This document shows positions 23,917 through 36,603 of a DNA stretch of 64,000 bases, in pieces. Source of the stretch: Tuctoria greenei (taxonomy: Eukaryota; Streptophyta; Magnoliopsida; Poales; Poaceae). The translations under genes and the position numbers were made by a program. The DNA is taken from assembly GCA_036927565.1 (NCBI GenBank), contig JAYESD010000004.1:67826933-67890932 (forward strand). The letters run 5' to 3'. The notes beneath the pieces were generated by a model that was not told the DNA's origin, did no database searches, and worked only from the letters and a program-made list of their open reading frames with translations. Each line of letters opens with the position of its first letter. Position 1 is the first letter of the stretch.

Positions 23917-26900
23917 GTTATACGCTTGAGGAAGGAGAACATTTGGATTGTGGATTCAGGTTGCTCACGTCACATGACCAGTAACAAAGAATGGTTCTCC
24001 TTCCTCTCTTTGTTGTCACATGTAGAGAATGTTACTTTTGTCGATAATCCTTCAACTCCTTTAATTGCTAAGGGTTTGGTTAGAGTAAATAATCACTACA
24101 CTTCGAAGAATGTGACACTTGTTAAAAATTTGAAATACAACTTGCTTTCTGTTTCACAACTGCTAGATGAAAATCTGGAAATTATTTTCACTAAAAATTG
24201 CTGCAAAGTTTTAAATTCAAATAGTGAGCTTATTTTTAACATGTCTCAGTTTGGAAGAGTTTTTAAAGTTGATTTTGATATTTCTTCCTCTAAGCATAGG
24301 TGTCTAGTTGCTAATGATTCTAAGGACTTATATTTTTGGCATCGTAGACTTGGTCATGTAGGCTTTGATCATCTAACACATGTTAGTGTTCTTGATCGCA
24401 TATGTGGGCTGCCTAAGCTTAAAGGGGACAAAGAAATTGTGTGCTCTTCTTGTAGACATACTAAGATGGTTGTAGGTTCATATACTCCTCTCACAATGAT
24501 CATGGCAACTGAACTGGGTTAACTTTTGTGCCTTGACACCATAGGACCTTCACATGTTCAATCCTTCGGAGGTAAATAGTATGTTCTTGTTATTGTTGAT
24601 GATTATTCTAGATACTCTTGGGTTTACTTTATGACATCTAAGAATGAAGCTTTTAGTCACTTTAGAAATTTATTTCTTGGATTATAAATTGATCACCCAG
24701 GATCTTTAAAAGCAATTAGAAGTGATAATGGAACCGAATTTAAAAAACAATCTTTCTATCACTTTTGTGCTGAAAATATAATAGATCATCAATTTTCTTC
24801 ACCATATGTACCCCAACATAACAGTGTTGTAGAAAGAAAGAACAAAACCTTGGTTGAGATGGCTAGGACTATGCTTGATGAATATCAAACTCCGAGGAAA
24901 TTTTGGGCTGATGCGATTGCAACCGCCTGTTATGTCTCAAATCGTGTTTTCTTGTGCGCTAAGCTAGGTAAAACACCATATGAGCTCCAGTTTAGACATA
25001 GGCCGAGTGTTACACATTTTCGGGTCTTTGGTTGCAAATGCTTTGTTAAGAAACATGGTAATCTTGATAAATTTAAACCTAGATCCATTGATCTTGGTTA
25101 TCCATCTCATACTAGAGGCTACCATGTGCTTTTACTTGAAACTAACAAAATTGTGGAGACTTGTGAAGTGTCTTTTGATGAAGCTAGCACAGGTACTAGC
25201 TCAAATATTGTAGGTTCGGATCCATATCCGCAGAGGGAGAGCATTTTCGTTGAAGATGAGGAAGAAGTGGTGCTACTGCCCGAAAATTCAGCAGCTAATG
25301 ATATTGTTCTTGCTCCTGATTTTGATTCACAGCGAGCACCGAAGACCACCATTGTTGGTCCAGATCCTCCTCAAGTCACAATATCATCGATTTGTGATGG
25401 ACATGAAGAAGAAGAAGCTTGTGAAGTGTTCACTCCCCTCCGAGTTCTCAAAATTCATCCCCCACAACAAATTATTGGAAGCTTGCACGAACGAGTCACA
25501 CGGTCTAGGTTTTGCGATCCAAACTCCCATGCTCATTCTGCTTTTGTTGCCTCTTTGGACCCAAAGATATATCACACGCACTCACTAATGAATCTTGGAT
25601 TATTGCCATGCAAGAAGAGTTAGAAAATTTTGAAAGAAATAATGTTTGGAAAATTGTACCTCCATCTCAAGTTCACACTTTGATTGGAACTAATAAGGTG
25701 TTTAAAAATAAACAAAGTGAGGATGGGGTTGTGGTTAGGAATAAGGCTAGGTTGGTTGCTCAAGGTTTCACTCAAGTTGAAGGTCTAGATTTTGATTAAA
25801 CTTTTGCTCCTGTTGCTAGATTAGAAGCCATAAGAATTTTGTTAGCTTTTGCTTCATCTAAAGGTTTTAAGCTATATCAAATGGATGTTAAAAGTGCTTT
25901 TCTTAATGGCTACATAGATGAGGAGGTTTATGTCAAACAACCACCGGGTTTTGAGAATCCAAATTTTCCTAATCATGTTTACAAACTGTCCAAAGCCTTG
26001 TACGGTCTCAAACAAGCCCCTAGAGCATGGTATGATAGGTTAAAAAAAATTCTTACTTGAAAAGGTGTTTACCATGGGCAAGGTTGATAAAACTCGTTTT
26101 GTGCTTAAGCATGGCAATGACTCATTATTCGTTCAAGTGTATGTGGATGATATTATCTTTGGTTGTGCTTCTCATGATCTTTTGTCCAAGTTTTCAGCTA
26201 TGATGAGTTCAGAATTTGAGATGAGTATGATGGGAGAACTCACGTACTTTTGGGGCTGCAAATCAAGCAAACCAAGGAGGGTACCTTTGTGCATCAAACA
26301 AAGTATACAAAATACCTTCTAAGGCACTTCAACATGGACAAAAGCAATCCTCTTTGGACACCAATGGTAACAGCAACAACACTTGAACTTGATGAAGATG
26401 GTGAACCCGTGGATCAAAAAGAATATAGAAGCATGATTGGATCACTTTTGTACCTCACGACATTAAGACCGGACATACAATTCAGTGTATGTCTTTCTGC
26501 ACGGTTTCAAGATTCCCCACGTGCTTCACATCGTCAAGCCCTCAAAAGGATTCTCAGGTACTTACATGGAACTCAAGAATTTGGCATTTTTCTTCCTTCT
26601 TCCTCAACCGTTACTTTGAAAACTTTTTCGGATGCTGATTTTGGGGGTTGTAGGATTGATAGGAAAAGTACTTTCGGTGCTTGTCATTTTCTTGGTAATT
26701 CACTTGTTGCTTGGTCTTCTAGAAAACAAAACTCTGTTGCACAATCCACAGCTCAATCTGAATATGTAGCTGCTGCTAGTGCTTGCTCACAAATTCTTTG
26801 GATTGTTCAAACACTTAAGGACTATGGGGTTGATCTAGATAGTGTTCCACTGTTTTGTTATAACACTAGTGCCATTTGCATTGCTAAAAACCTCGTGAAA

Positions 26901-27092
26901 CATTCTAGAACTAAGCACATTGACATTAGGTATCACTTTCTCCGTGATAATGCTGAAAAAGGAAACATTGTGCTTCACCATGTAGATACCAAACAACAAT
27001 TGGCTGACATTTTTACAGAACCCTTGGATTTCACTCGTTTTTGTTTTATTCGTAGTGAAATAGGGGTTATGCATCCTCATGGATTACATTGA
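23917..27092 (+). pseudogene. pol of element C
   Basis: The protease begins KENIWIVDSGCSRHMT near 23929. The GAG-pre-integrase HHCC region (WHRRLGH, then CSSCRH) ends at 24520, where a stop follows ATELG. The integrase core has further stops near 24578 and 24685, then is open in 24850-25623. RT has a stop at 25796 (DFD then TAA) and a frameshift near 26050, but its YVDD motif is intact (near 26136-26147). RNase H (26250-27092) is open to the pol stop, with FSDADFGG, QSEYVA and LADIFTEP. CDNTSA has become CYNTSA, which removes one catalytic Asp. Not functional. Confidence 0.92.
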
Positions 27093-28064
27093 GGGAGAGT
27101 TTTGAAACTTGGGAAGTCCATGTGTGAATCTGAAATTAAAATAATATGAGCATAGTATTTCATACATATATGACTTTGTGATTCCTTTTACATGCTGAAA
27201 GTTCTTACTACATTACTCTTGTTATACATTTTGTAGTTTTTTCCATGTCTAGTAAGTGGAATAATTACTCACACTAAATCTGGTCATGGTCGAACTTTCT
27301 TGCTGTTTTGAACTTGTTGCATGCTCACAAGTGCTTTTAATCATTAAGAATTAATCAAGTATCAACTCACATGTTGAGTTTTTATGAACAAATAGAAATG
27401 GGAAAAGATCAAGAGAATATGCATGCATTGCACTTCTTCTTTTGAGATGGCTTATCATTGCACTTAGATATGAACTTGGAAGAAGTTGTGTATGACTAAA
27501 ACCATGTCCTTAAGCTTTTGATTGTCAAATGAAATAGGCTTGACTTGGTTGGTTAGAATAAGGCAGATGCGCATATAATCTCTTGCAAATATCATATGAT
27601 CAAGATTTGTGCTTTGAAAAATAATAAAATGCAGCAACAAGTGTAATCCTTTCAGGTTTTGGAATAGTTAATTTTGTGAGATCATGACTTTCTTAAATTG
27701 AAAATTACATTTGATCTCTGGCATGGCTTACACTACTTTATGTATCTCATTGATGTGATAGTGTAAGTTACTTGATAGTATGACTTGAATGAGCTTTGTT
27801 TATATGTATATGTTATAATATGCTCATAACATTTGAAATTTCTCTTTTGAACCTTGCTAAATACATTGTCAAATGGGGAGAGATAATAGATAATATGGTG
27901 AATTTTTAAAGATAAGTATGCAAGGGGGAGAAAAATATATAGGGGGAGAAATTTATTTCTATCTCATTTGATTTTCAAAAAGGGGAAGAAATTATTCTCA
28001 AAACTTTTCATGCCAATGTTCGGATTTTAAATGGTGTTGCCAATGCATTCATCAAGGGGGAGAT
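27093..28064 (+). other. Pol-to-LTR spacer of element C with polypurine tracts
   Basis: It matches 4618-5694 of element A and has no gene. Purine tracts lie near 27090-27099, 27875-27884, 27925-27932, 27942-27951, 27980-27991 and 28053-28064. The last abuts the 3' LTR. Confidence 0.72.
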
Positions 28065-29714
28065 TGTGAGACCTATTTGTGCTGAATATATTGGCTTTGA
28101 CAATAAAAGTTTTGAATGCTGTTATAACATCTTTTTCTGCTAGGTCCGACTTGTTTTGCTAGGTCCGACTTATGTTGGTTAGCTCCGGCTCTAGATAGTA
28201 CTAGCTTTGATTAGCTCCAGCGTAAGATTGTACTAGATTTGGTTAGCTCCGGCGCTAGGTTGTACTAGCTTTGGTAAGATCCGGCTCAAGCTCCGGTTAG
28301 CTTTGGCAAGTTTCGGAGCTTGATCGCAATGTTCCTGCTTTTACTGTGAATTGTTTCGAACTTGCTTTACCTTGTTGGAAAGATTGCTTAGTATTCATTT
28401 GCTAAGTTTTTTATGCGTTTTGGCTGATATGGATGATATCATTTTTGCTATGCTTTGCAACATGCTTATGTGAGGTGCTCACGTAAGGTGTTGTGTTCAG
28501 AACTAATTTAAGTCAAGTCGCGGACTTGGGCTCGTACGCATTGGTTGTTTATTCATGTGCAGGTGTTGCTTGAGTTCAAGACATGTCTGGTGACGGGATC
28601 CATTGAACTAGTCTTAGGGAGAAGATGAGGTTCAACAACCAAGTTCGGGAGGAATTGTGGTTGAGTTGATCGGGAGGTCGCGCAACACGTTTGAATCAAG
28701 AACATTGCATATGAAGGTATCGTGGATGTCGTTGGAAGATGTTTGCACGTGTGCAAGTAGTGCATGGACGTGGCTGCATGGTTCCAAGGCGTGATGAAGA
28801 GATGTGGATGTAAAAAATTGGTCGGAAAGGTCCAACCGACTAGGTTATGGACTCAGGCTGCGGCCGAGTCGGGTTTGACTCAAATATGGAAATATTTGAG
28901 TTGATTATAATAGGATTTCGTGTGGGTCATGAATTTGGATTGTTTTAGGAATGTGGGATACGTTCCTAATATGTTTGGAAGTCTTAAGATTTCTTCTATC
29001 TACGTATAGAAGAGTCTTGAGCAGTTATGGAAAGTTTTGATTCGTGATTTGAGTAGGATTAGAGTCCTAGTTGAGATTGGGTTGGCCTAAGGGCTGGTTA
29101 TATAAGCAAGGGAGGCCAGAGATCGTGGTGCACGACTTTGGGGGCTGTTACTCTTGTGTTCTATTGAATAAAATTCATAGTTGAAAGGAACTTTTGTGCC
29201 TTGTTCATCCGACTTGTTCTAGACATGTTTTTCTCGTCGAGTTTTCTTCACAGCACTACCTTTCTTCGGTGGTTTTATCATAACTTGAGTTTTACAAACC
29301 CAATTGACATGATTCTTTTTGGGTTGTATTCACAACTTGATTATATATCATCTGTCAAAATGTCATGGTCATTGGATTTGTGGTTTTTGATCTACACGAG
29401 TTTCTTTGCAGCGTTCCAGAACTGTTTTTCCCGAGTAGGACAGATTGACCTTTGTTCGATCTTTCAATTGTAACTTGAGTTTCTCTCAACGGATTTGAGT
29501 GATTCTTGTTGTGTCGTCTTCATGACTTGATTCTATCTGATTTCTATTGCTTTTGTCATGGTGAAACACGTTTATATTAGTCTCACACATGATTTCTTTT
29601 ACTGATTGTTTTTCTGCCGAAGTGGTTGGGATTTAATAGTTTCCGCTGCGTAAGATTTTTTAAATCTACCATTCACCCCCTCTGGTAGATTTTCACGTGC
29701 TCTTCAATCCTACA
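28065..29714 (+). repeat. LTR shared by element C (3' LTR) and fragment D (5' LTR)
   Basis: TGTGAGACC...ATCCTACA, 1,650 bp. A polypurine tract lies on the left and a primer site plus gag on the right, so it is flanked by internal sequence on both sides. The TATA box is at 29099-29106 and AATAAA at 29167-29172. The U3 subrepeat zone is at about 28135-28325. Confidence 0.93.
29099..29106 (+). promoter_or_regulatory. LTR promoter TATA box (shared C/D LTR)
   Basis: TATATAAG in the conserved GGTTATATAAGCAAGGGAGG context. It would drive the long D gag frame downstream. Confidence 0.7.
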
Positions 29715-31069
29715 ATTAGTATCAGAGCTACGGTGCTCTAATCTTTGTGATTTGCACGTATTTTGACTAATCATCATGGAGAAATACTCTGCAAAAACTT
29801 GTGTCTTTAGTGGTATTGCTTTTCAGGTTTGGAAGGCACGTATGGAAGCCTTCATCCTGGCTCAAGGCTTCGGAATATGGGAGAAGGTATACAAGCCTTA
29901 TGAAGTGCAGTCAAATGATCAATTTACAGCTACAAATCTGAGAGATGTCCACAACAACAACAAGGCACGGTACTTGATCATAGAAGAATTAACTCAAAGC
30001 GACTTTGACTGTGTTGCACACCTTCGATCTGCATACGATGTGTGGAAAGCACTTTGTGACTACCACGAAGGATCCGACACGATCAAGGAGGTAAGGCAAG
30101 ACATGTTCAAGAAAGAATACATGTGCTTCGAGATGCAACCCGGCAATGTTAATTTTTCAAGTGCTGGAAATGCTAGACAATTGTTAAGTGCATTAGATAT
30201 GTCAATTTGGGATATTAAAGTCACATCTATTCATGAATCCACTGTCATGAGTACACTTACTTTATATGTGCTATATTCCAAGTTAAAAACTCATGAAATT
30301 GACATAATATCACGTAAGAACCCCAACAAGTCTATTGCTTTTGTTTCTCAACGTGAAATGCCTAGCTCTGGTCAATCTTCATCTTGTGGTACACTTGCTT
30401 TGTTGTCCTCTCTAACCCTTGAACAGATTGGGAAATTTCCAGAGGGGGAGCTAGTACTTCTCTCTACTAGGTTCTCAAAAGCATTGCAAAATGTTAGAAC
30501 TAGAAGGAGAGGAAGCTCCGAACCTCAACGATGTTTTGATTGTGGTAAGACAGGACACTTTCGTTTAGATTGCCCTAAACTTTCAGGTCCTACTTCCTGG
30601 GATGAAAAGCAAACAAGGATGAAGCACTCCCCTGCAAACGATAAGAAGAAAAAGAAGGGTTTTACAGGACGTCAATTGGTGAGCAGTTTTATCTCCGCAC
30701 TTCAAGAACTTAGCTCAAGCGATGTGGACATTGGAAGTGACGAAGATGAAGATGATTTGGCAAACTTGTGCTTCATGGTGGGCAAATCAAGATCAAGTAT
30801 GGAGGATGCAAAACACAACAATGAAAATGAAGAGGTATGTCCTACTCGCAAAGAAATGTGTGATGCTATTTCTCGTGCCACTATTATAGTTAAGAAAAAG
30901 GACAAAAAGCATAGGGATAGTGCTACTAAAATTGAATCACTAGAATCTGAAATCAACCATTTAAAATCTTTGATTCCTAGTGATGATGCATGTCCCTCAT
31001 GTGATTTAATATATGAACAATTGTCCTCGTTAAGGAGTACGCACACCTCCACACTTGATAAACTTGAGT
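29715..31069 (+). mobile_element. Copia fragment D: primer site and gag only
   Basis: The primer site is at 29717-29728 (TAGTATCAGAGC, one mismatch to that of C). A gag begins at 29776 and homology stops inside the gag spacer near 31069. The sequence then jumps to the reversed 3' end of element E. The junction shares only about two bases. Confidence 0.88.
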
Positions 31070-31107
31070 TCCCATGTTTCCAAACTCCCCCTCAAATTAA
31101 GCCATGA
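29776..31107 (+). CDS. Truncated Gag of fragment D with antisense-derived tail (chimeric open frame)
   Basis: An uninterrupted 443-residue frame, the only intact gag start in the window. Residues 1-130 are the UBN2-like copia Gag N-terminus (VWKARMEAF, then AYDVWKALCDYHEGSD). An in-frame deletion removes the usual ESIDDLFARFNKILSNL segment near residue 120. The first CCHC knuckle (CFDCGKTGHFRLDC) lies near residues 252-265, followed by an acidic stretch and the start of the CxxC/coiled-coil spacer. The last dozen residues come from antisense sequence at the 3' end of element E. The second knuckle, protease and all of pol are missing. An intact LTR promoter lies upstream, so a Gag-like protein could be expressed; this is inferred. 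Confidence 0.75.
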   Translation: MEKYSAKTCVFSGIAFQVWKARMEAFILAQGFGIWEKVYKPYEVQSNDQFTATNLRDVHNNNKARYLIIEELTQSDFDCVAHLRSAYDVWKALCDYHEGSDTIKEVRQDMFKKEYMCFEMQPGNVNFSSAGNARQLLSALDMSIWDIKVTSIHESTVMSTLTLYVLYSKLKTHEIDIISRKNPNKSIAFVSQREMPSSGQSSSCGTLALLSSLTLEQIGKFPEGELVLLSTRFSKALQNVRTRRRGSSEPQRCFDCGKTGHFRLDCPKLSGPTSWDEKQTRMKHSPANDKKKKKGFTGRQLVSSFISALQELSSSDVDIGSDEDEDDLANLCFMVGKSRSSMEDAKHNNENEEVCPTRKEMCDAISRATIIVKKKDKKHRDSATKIESLESEINHLKSLIPSDDACPSCDLIYEQLSSLRSTHTSTLDKLEFPCFQTPPQIKP

Positions 31108-34100
31108 GGATGCATAACCCTTATTTCACTACGAATGAAACAAAAACGAGTGAAATCCACAGGTTTTGTAAAAATGTCAGCCAATTGTTGTTCGGTATCG
31201 ACATGGTGAAGCATAATAATGTTTCCCTTTTCAACATTATCACGGAGAAAGTGATACCTAATGTCAATGTTCTTCGTTCTTGAATGTTGCATGGGACTTT
31301 TAGCAATGGAAATGGCACTAGTGTTATCACAAAATAGTGGAACACAATCTAGATCAACCCCATAGTCCTTAAGTGTTTAAACAATCCAAAGAATTTATGA
31401 CCAAGCGCTAGCAGTAGCTACATATTCAGATTCAGCCGTGGATTGTGCAACAGAGTTATGTTTTCTAGAGGAGCAAGCAACAAGTGAATTAACAAGAAAA
31501 TGACAAGCACCCGAAGTGCTTTTCCTATCAATCCTACAAACCCGAAAATCAGCACCCAAAAAAGCTTTCAAAGTAACGGTTGAGGAAGAAAGAAGAAAAA
31601 TGCCAAATTCTTGAGTTCCATTTAAGTACATGAGAATTCTTTTGACGGCTTGACGATGTGAAGCACGTGGGCAAGCTTGAAACCATGAACAAAGACATAC
31701 ACTGAATTGTATGTCCGGTCTTGATGTCACGAGGTACAGAAGTGATCCAATCATACTTCTATATTCTTTTTGATCGACCAAGTCACCATCTTCATCAAGT
31801 TCATGTGTTGTCATTGTTTCAATTGGTGTCCGAAGAGGCTTGCTTTTGTCCATGTTGAAGCGTCTTAGGAGGTCTATAGTATACTTCGTTTGATGCACAA
31901 AGGTTCCCTCCTTAGTTTGCTGGATTTGCAGCCCCAAAAAGTACGTGAGTTCTCCCATCATACTCATCTCAAATTCTGAACTCATCATACTGAAAACTTG
32001 GACACAAGATTATGAGAAGCACAGCCAAAGATAATATGATCTACATACATTTGAACAAATAATGAGTCATTGCCATGCTTAAGCATAAAAAGAGTTTTAT
32101 CAACCTTGCCCATGGTAAACCCCTTTTAAAGTAAGAATGTTTTTAACCTATCATACCATGCTCTAGGGGCTTATTTGAGACCGTACAAGGCTTTGAACAG
32201 TTTGTAAACATGATTAGGAAAATCTGGAGTTTTCAAAACCCAGTGGTTGATTGACATAAACCTCCTCATTTATGTAGCCATTAAGAAAAGCACTTTTAAT
32301 ATCCATTTGATATACCTTGAAACCTTTAGATGCAGCAAAAGCTAACAAAATTCTTATGTCTTCTAATCTTGCAACAGGAGCAAAATTTTCATCAAAATCT
32401 AGATCTTCAACTTGTGTGAAACCTTGAGCAACCAACCTAGCTTTATTCCTAATCATAACCCCATTCTCACTTTGTTTATTTTTAAACACCCATTTAGATC
32501 CAATTAAAGTGTGACCTTGAGGTGGAGATACAAGTTTCTGAACATTATTTCTTTCATAATTTTCTAACTCTTTTAGCATGGCAATAATCCAAGATTCATT
32601 AGTGAGTGCATGTGAAATATCTTTGGGTTCAAAAGAAGCAACAAAAGCAGAATGAGCGTGAGAGTTTGGATAGCAAAACCTGAACTGTGTAACTCGTTTG
32701 TGCAAGCTTCCAAAGATTTGTTGTGGAGGACGGCTTTTGAGGACTCGGAGGGGAGTAGACACTTAAGAAGCTCCTTCTTCTTCTTCATGTTCATCACAAA
32801 TTGAAGAGATTGTGGCTTGAGGACGATCTGAACTAGCTGCAGTAGTTGTTGGTGCTGGTAGCGTGATCAATGTCATTTGTTTCTGATTTTTCGGGCAGAA
32901 CCACCACTTCTTCATCTTCTTTGATGAAAATACTCTCCCCCTGCGGATATGGATCTGGACCTTCAATATTAGATCTAGTACCCTGGCTAGCTTCATCAAA
33001 AGAAACCTCACAAGTCTTCACAAATTTGTAAGTATCAATTAAAAGAACACGGTAGCCTCTAGTATGAGATGGATAATCAAGAAACATGCCATCAATGGAT
33101 CTAGGTTCAAATTTATCAAGATTACCATGTTTCTTAGTAAAGAATTTGCAACCAAAGACTCGAAAGTGTGTGACACTAGGCCTATGTCCAAACCGAAGTT
33201 CATATCGTGTTTTTCTTAGCTTAGCACGCAAGAAAGTTTGATTTGAGACATAACAAACAGTTGCAATTGCATCTGCCCAAAAATTTCTAGGAGTTTGATA
33301 TTCATCAAGCATAGTCTTAGCCATCTCAACTAAGGTTCTGTTCTTTCATTCTACAACACTATTTTTTGTGGTACATAAGGTGAAGAAAATTGATGATCTA
33401 TTCCATTTTCAGCACAAAAGTGATCAAATGATTGATTTTTAAATTCGGTTTCGTTACCACTTCTAATTGCTTTTAAACATCCTAGGTGATCAATTGATAA
33501 TCATTGAAATAAAGTTATAAAGTGACTTAAAGCTTCATTCTTTGATGCAATAAAGTAAACCCAAGAGTATCTAGAATAATCATCAACAATAACAAGAACA
33601 TACCATTTACCTCCAAAGGATTGAACATGTGAAGGTCCTACGGTGTCAAGGTGCAAAATTGACCCGGTTCAGTTATCATGATCATTGTGAGAGGAGTATG
33701 TGAACCTGCAACCATCTTAGCATGTATACAAGAAGAGCACACGATTTCTTTGTGCGCTTTAAGCTTAGGCAGCCCACATATGCGATCAAGAGCACTAACA
33801 CGCGTTAGATGATCAAAGCCTACGTGACCAAGTCTATGATGCCAAAAATATAAGTCCTTTGAATCATTAGCAACTAGACACCTATGCTTAGAGGATGACA
33901 TATCAAAATCAGCTTTAAAATCTCTTCCAAACCCAGACATGTTAAAAATAAGCTCACTATTTGAATCTACATCCTTGCAGCAATTTTTAGTGAAGATAAT
34001 TTCTAGATTTTCATCTAGTAATTGTGAAATGGGAAGAAAGTTGTATTTAAATTTTTAACAAGTGCCAATCCTTCAAGTGTAGTGATCATTTACTTTAACC

Positions 34101-34261
34101 GAACCCTTAGCAATTATAGGAGTTGAAGAATTATCGGCAAAAGTAACATTCTCTACAAGTGACACAAAAGAGAGGGAGGAGAACCAAACTTTGTTACCGG
34201 TCATGTGGCGTGAGCAACCTGAATCCACAATCCAAATGTTCTCCATCTACAAACATGTAAC
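31092..34261 (-). pseudogene. pol of element E
   Basis: Read on the minus strand, the protease region next to the gag TAG (34262-34264) has a stop where AGG became TAG (near 34247). The integrase HHCC part is at 33940-33638 and the core's C-terminal part at 33324-32833. RT lies in 32762-32214 (QMDIKSAFLNG kept), and the YVDD motif has become YVDH near 32030. RNase H (31988-31092) has a stop near 31397 and FLGADF where SDADF is expected. Several frameshifts separate the blocks. Inactive. Confidence 0.9.
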
Positions 34262-36541
34262 CTACATAGAAGCACAATACATCGATGACTCAATATTGGG
34301 GTTAGTCAAAAGGCATTTAGAAATCTAATACAGAGTCACACGATGTTCAACAGAAATAACACGCGAAGCTGAGATAAAACAACAGGTTTATGAGTCAAAA
34401 TTTGACATTTTTTGTATCCAACTACTGGCTTACAAGGTGTTACATGTGTATCATGAACAACAGTAGGTTTGGGAGCAAGCTTTGCATGTTTTTGACTCAT
34501 AATAGCAGGTTGCATGTTCTTGATATTCGGTTCAGCATGCGCAACAAGTTTTTCTCGATTGTTATGTGATCTAGCAATCATTCTTTCCTTTTTTTGTTGC
34601 TTAGCTAGTATATAACAAAAATCTATGATATGACCATCTCTACCGCAGTAGGTACAATGAAATTTAACTTTGTGTTCATCTCTAGATGAGCAAGCAACCT
34701 GCTTATTTGAAACCGAATGAGACAACACACCTGCATATTTGAAAACCACCTCCTTTTCTTTAGGAGCAGTTTGAATCAAACCACATTCTAATGACTTTAC
34801 AATTTTAGGTGGATGTGCCTTAGCATGAGCATGGGAATCAAAGCCTAAACTAGTTTTATCATTGCAATACTTGGAAGAATTCAGCAGCAAGTTTAGATTC
34901 TTATTCCCATTATGAAACCGCTCTAGTGTCCTATTCATGTCATCAAGTTTCTTTGACAAGTCTAGGAAGTTTTCACATGAAGTTTTTCCTTTTAATTTTC
35001 AATTAGAACAATATTTAACTTCATGATAACGTAAAGCATTGTTCAATATATAAATCTCATTAATAGCTTCTTGTAGTTTCTTATCAAGATCGTCACAAGT
35101 AGAACAATGCAAATAATTGTAGAACACGTATCATCTTTCAAGTTTTTATCGTTAAGTGCAGCAAGCTCTCTGCTCTTTTCAATCTCTAACTCAAGTTTAT
35201 CAAGTGTGGAGGTGTGTGCACTTCTTAGAGAGGACAATTGTTCATATATTAAACCACATGAGGAACAAGAATCATCACTAGGAATCAAAGATTTCAAACG
35301 ATTAATTTCATGATCTTGTGAATCAATTTTAACAACATTGTCCCTAAGCTTTTTGTCCTTTTCGTTAACTATAACGGTGGCACGAGAAATAGCATCACAC
35401 ATTTCTTCGCAAGTAGGACATACCTCTTCATTGTCATTGTTGTGTTCTGCCTCCTTCATACTTGATCTTGACTTGCCAACCATGAAGCACAAGTTTGCCA
35501 AAATATCTTCATCTTCATCACTTCCATGTCCTTATCGCTCGAGCCAAGTTCTTGAAGTGCGGAGATAAAACTATTCACCAATTGGCGTCCTGTAAAACCC
35601 TTATTTTTTCTTGTTGTTGTTTGTAGAGGAGTGCTTCGACCTTGTTTGCTTTTCATCACGAGAAGTAGTACCTGAAAGGTTAGGGCAATCCGTGTGAAAA
35701 TGTCCTGTCTTACCACATTTGAAGCATCGTTGAGGTCCGGCACCCCCTCTCCTTCTAGTTCTCACATTTTGCAATGCTTTTGAGAACCAAGTAGAGATGA
35801 GTACAAGTTCTTCCTTTGGAAACTCTTCAATCTGCTCAAGGGTTAGAGAGGACAATAATGCAAGTGTTCCACAAGATGAAGATTGGCCGAAGCTAGGCAT
35901 GTCACATTGAGAAACAAATGCAAGAGACTTGCTGGAGTTCTTACGGGAGATTATGTCAATTTCATGGTTCTCAATTTAGAATATAGAACATCTAAAGTAA
36001 GTATACTCGTGACAGTAGATTCACAAATAGATGTGACTTTCATTTCACAAATTGACATGTATAATGCACTTAGTAATTGCCTAGCATTCTCAGCATTTGA
36101 GAAATTAACATTCACGCTATGCAAGTTGCTGAGTATTTTATTAAAGCGAGCAAAGAGGTCGTCGATGGACTCACCTGATTGCATCTCAAAGCGCATGTAC
36201 TCCTTTTTGAACATGTCTTGCCTTACCTCCTTGATCATGTTGGATCCTTCATGGTAATCACATAGAGATTTCCAAACATCGTACGCAGATCGAAGGTGAG
36301 CGACACTGTCGAAGTTGCTTTGAGTTAATCCTTGTATGATCAAATTTTTAGCCTTGTTGTTGTTGTCAACATTTCTCATATTTGTAGCCGTAACTTGATC
36401 GTTTAACGACACTTCCTAAGGCTTGTACACATTTTCCCATATTGCAAAGCCTTGCGTCTGGATGAAAGCCTCCATGCGTGCCTTCCAAACCTGAAAATCA
36501 ATACCACAAAACACACAAGGTTTGACGGAGTTATTCTCCAT
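34262..36541 (-). pseudogene. gag of element E
   Basis: The ATG at 36541-36539 is followed by a frameshifted N-terminus. The UBN2-like block (36412-35951) is open, including AYDVWKSLCDYHEGS and ESIDDLFARFNKILSNL, the segment missing from D. The first knuckle (CFKCGKTGHFHTDC) is at about 35728-35687. The CxxC/coiled-coil spacer lies at 35501-35043. The second knuckle (CTYCGRDGHIIDFC) lies near 34655-34614. The region ends at the family TAG at 34262-34264. Confidence 0.87.
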
Positions 36542-36603
36542 GATGATTATTCAAAACATGTGCAAAATTTCAAAGATTAAAGCACCGTGGATCTGATACA
36601 AAT

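Larger units (their letters stand above)
12765..29714 (+). mobile_element. Copia element C, complete but degenerate, with nested LINE
   Basis: Both LTRs are present: 12765-13738 plus 20915-21587 (about 1,647 bp without the LINE), and 28065-29714 (1,650 bp). Primer site, gag, pol, polypurine spacer and 3' LTR follow in order. Many stops break gag and pol. The LINE at 13739-20900 inserted into the 5' LTR, so it is younger than C. The 3' LTR also serves as the left LTR of fragment D. Confidence 0.92.
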
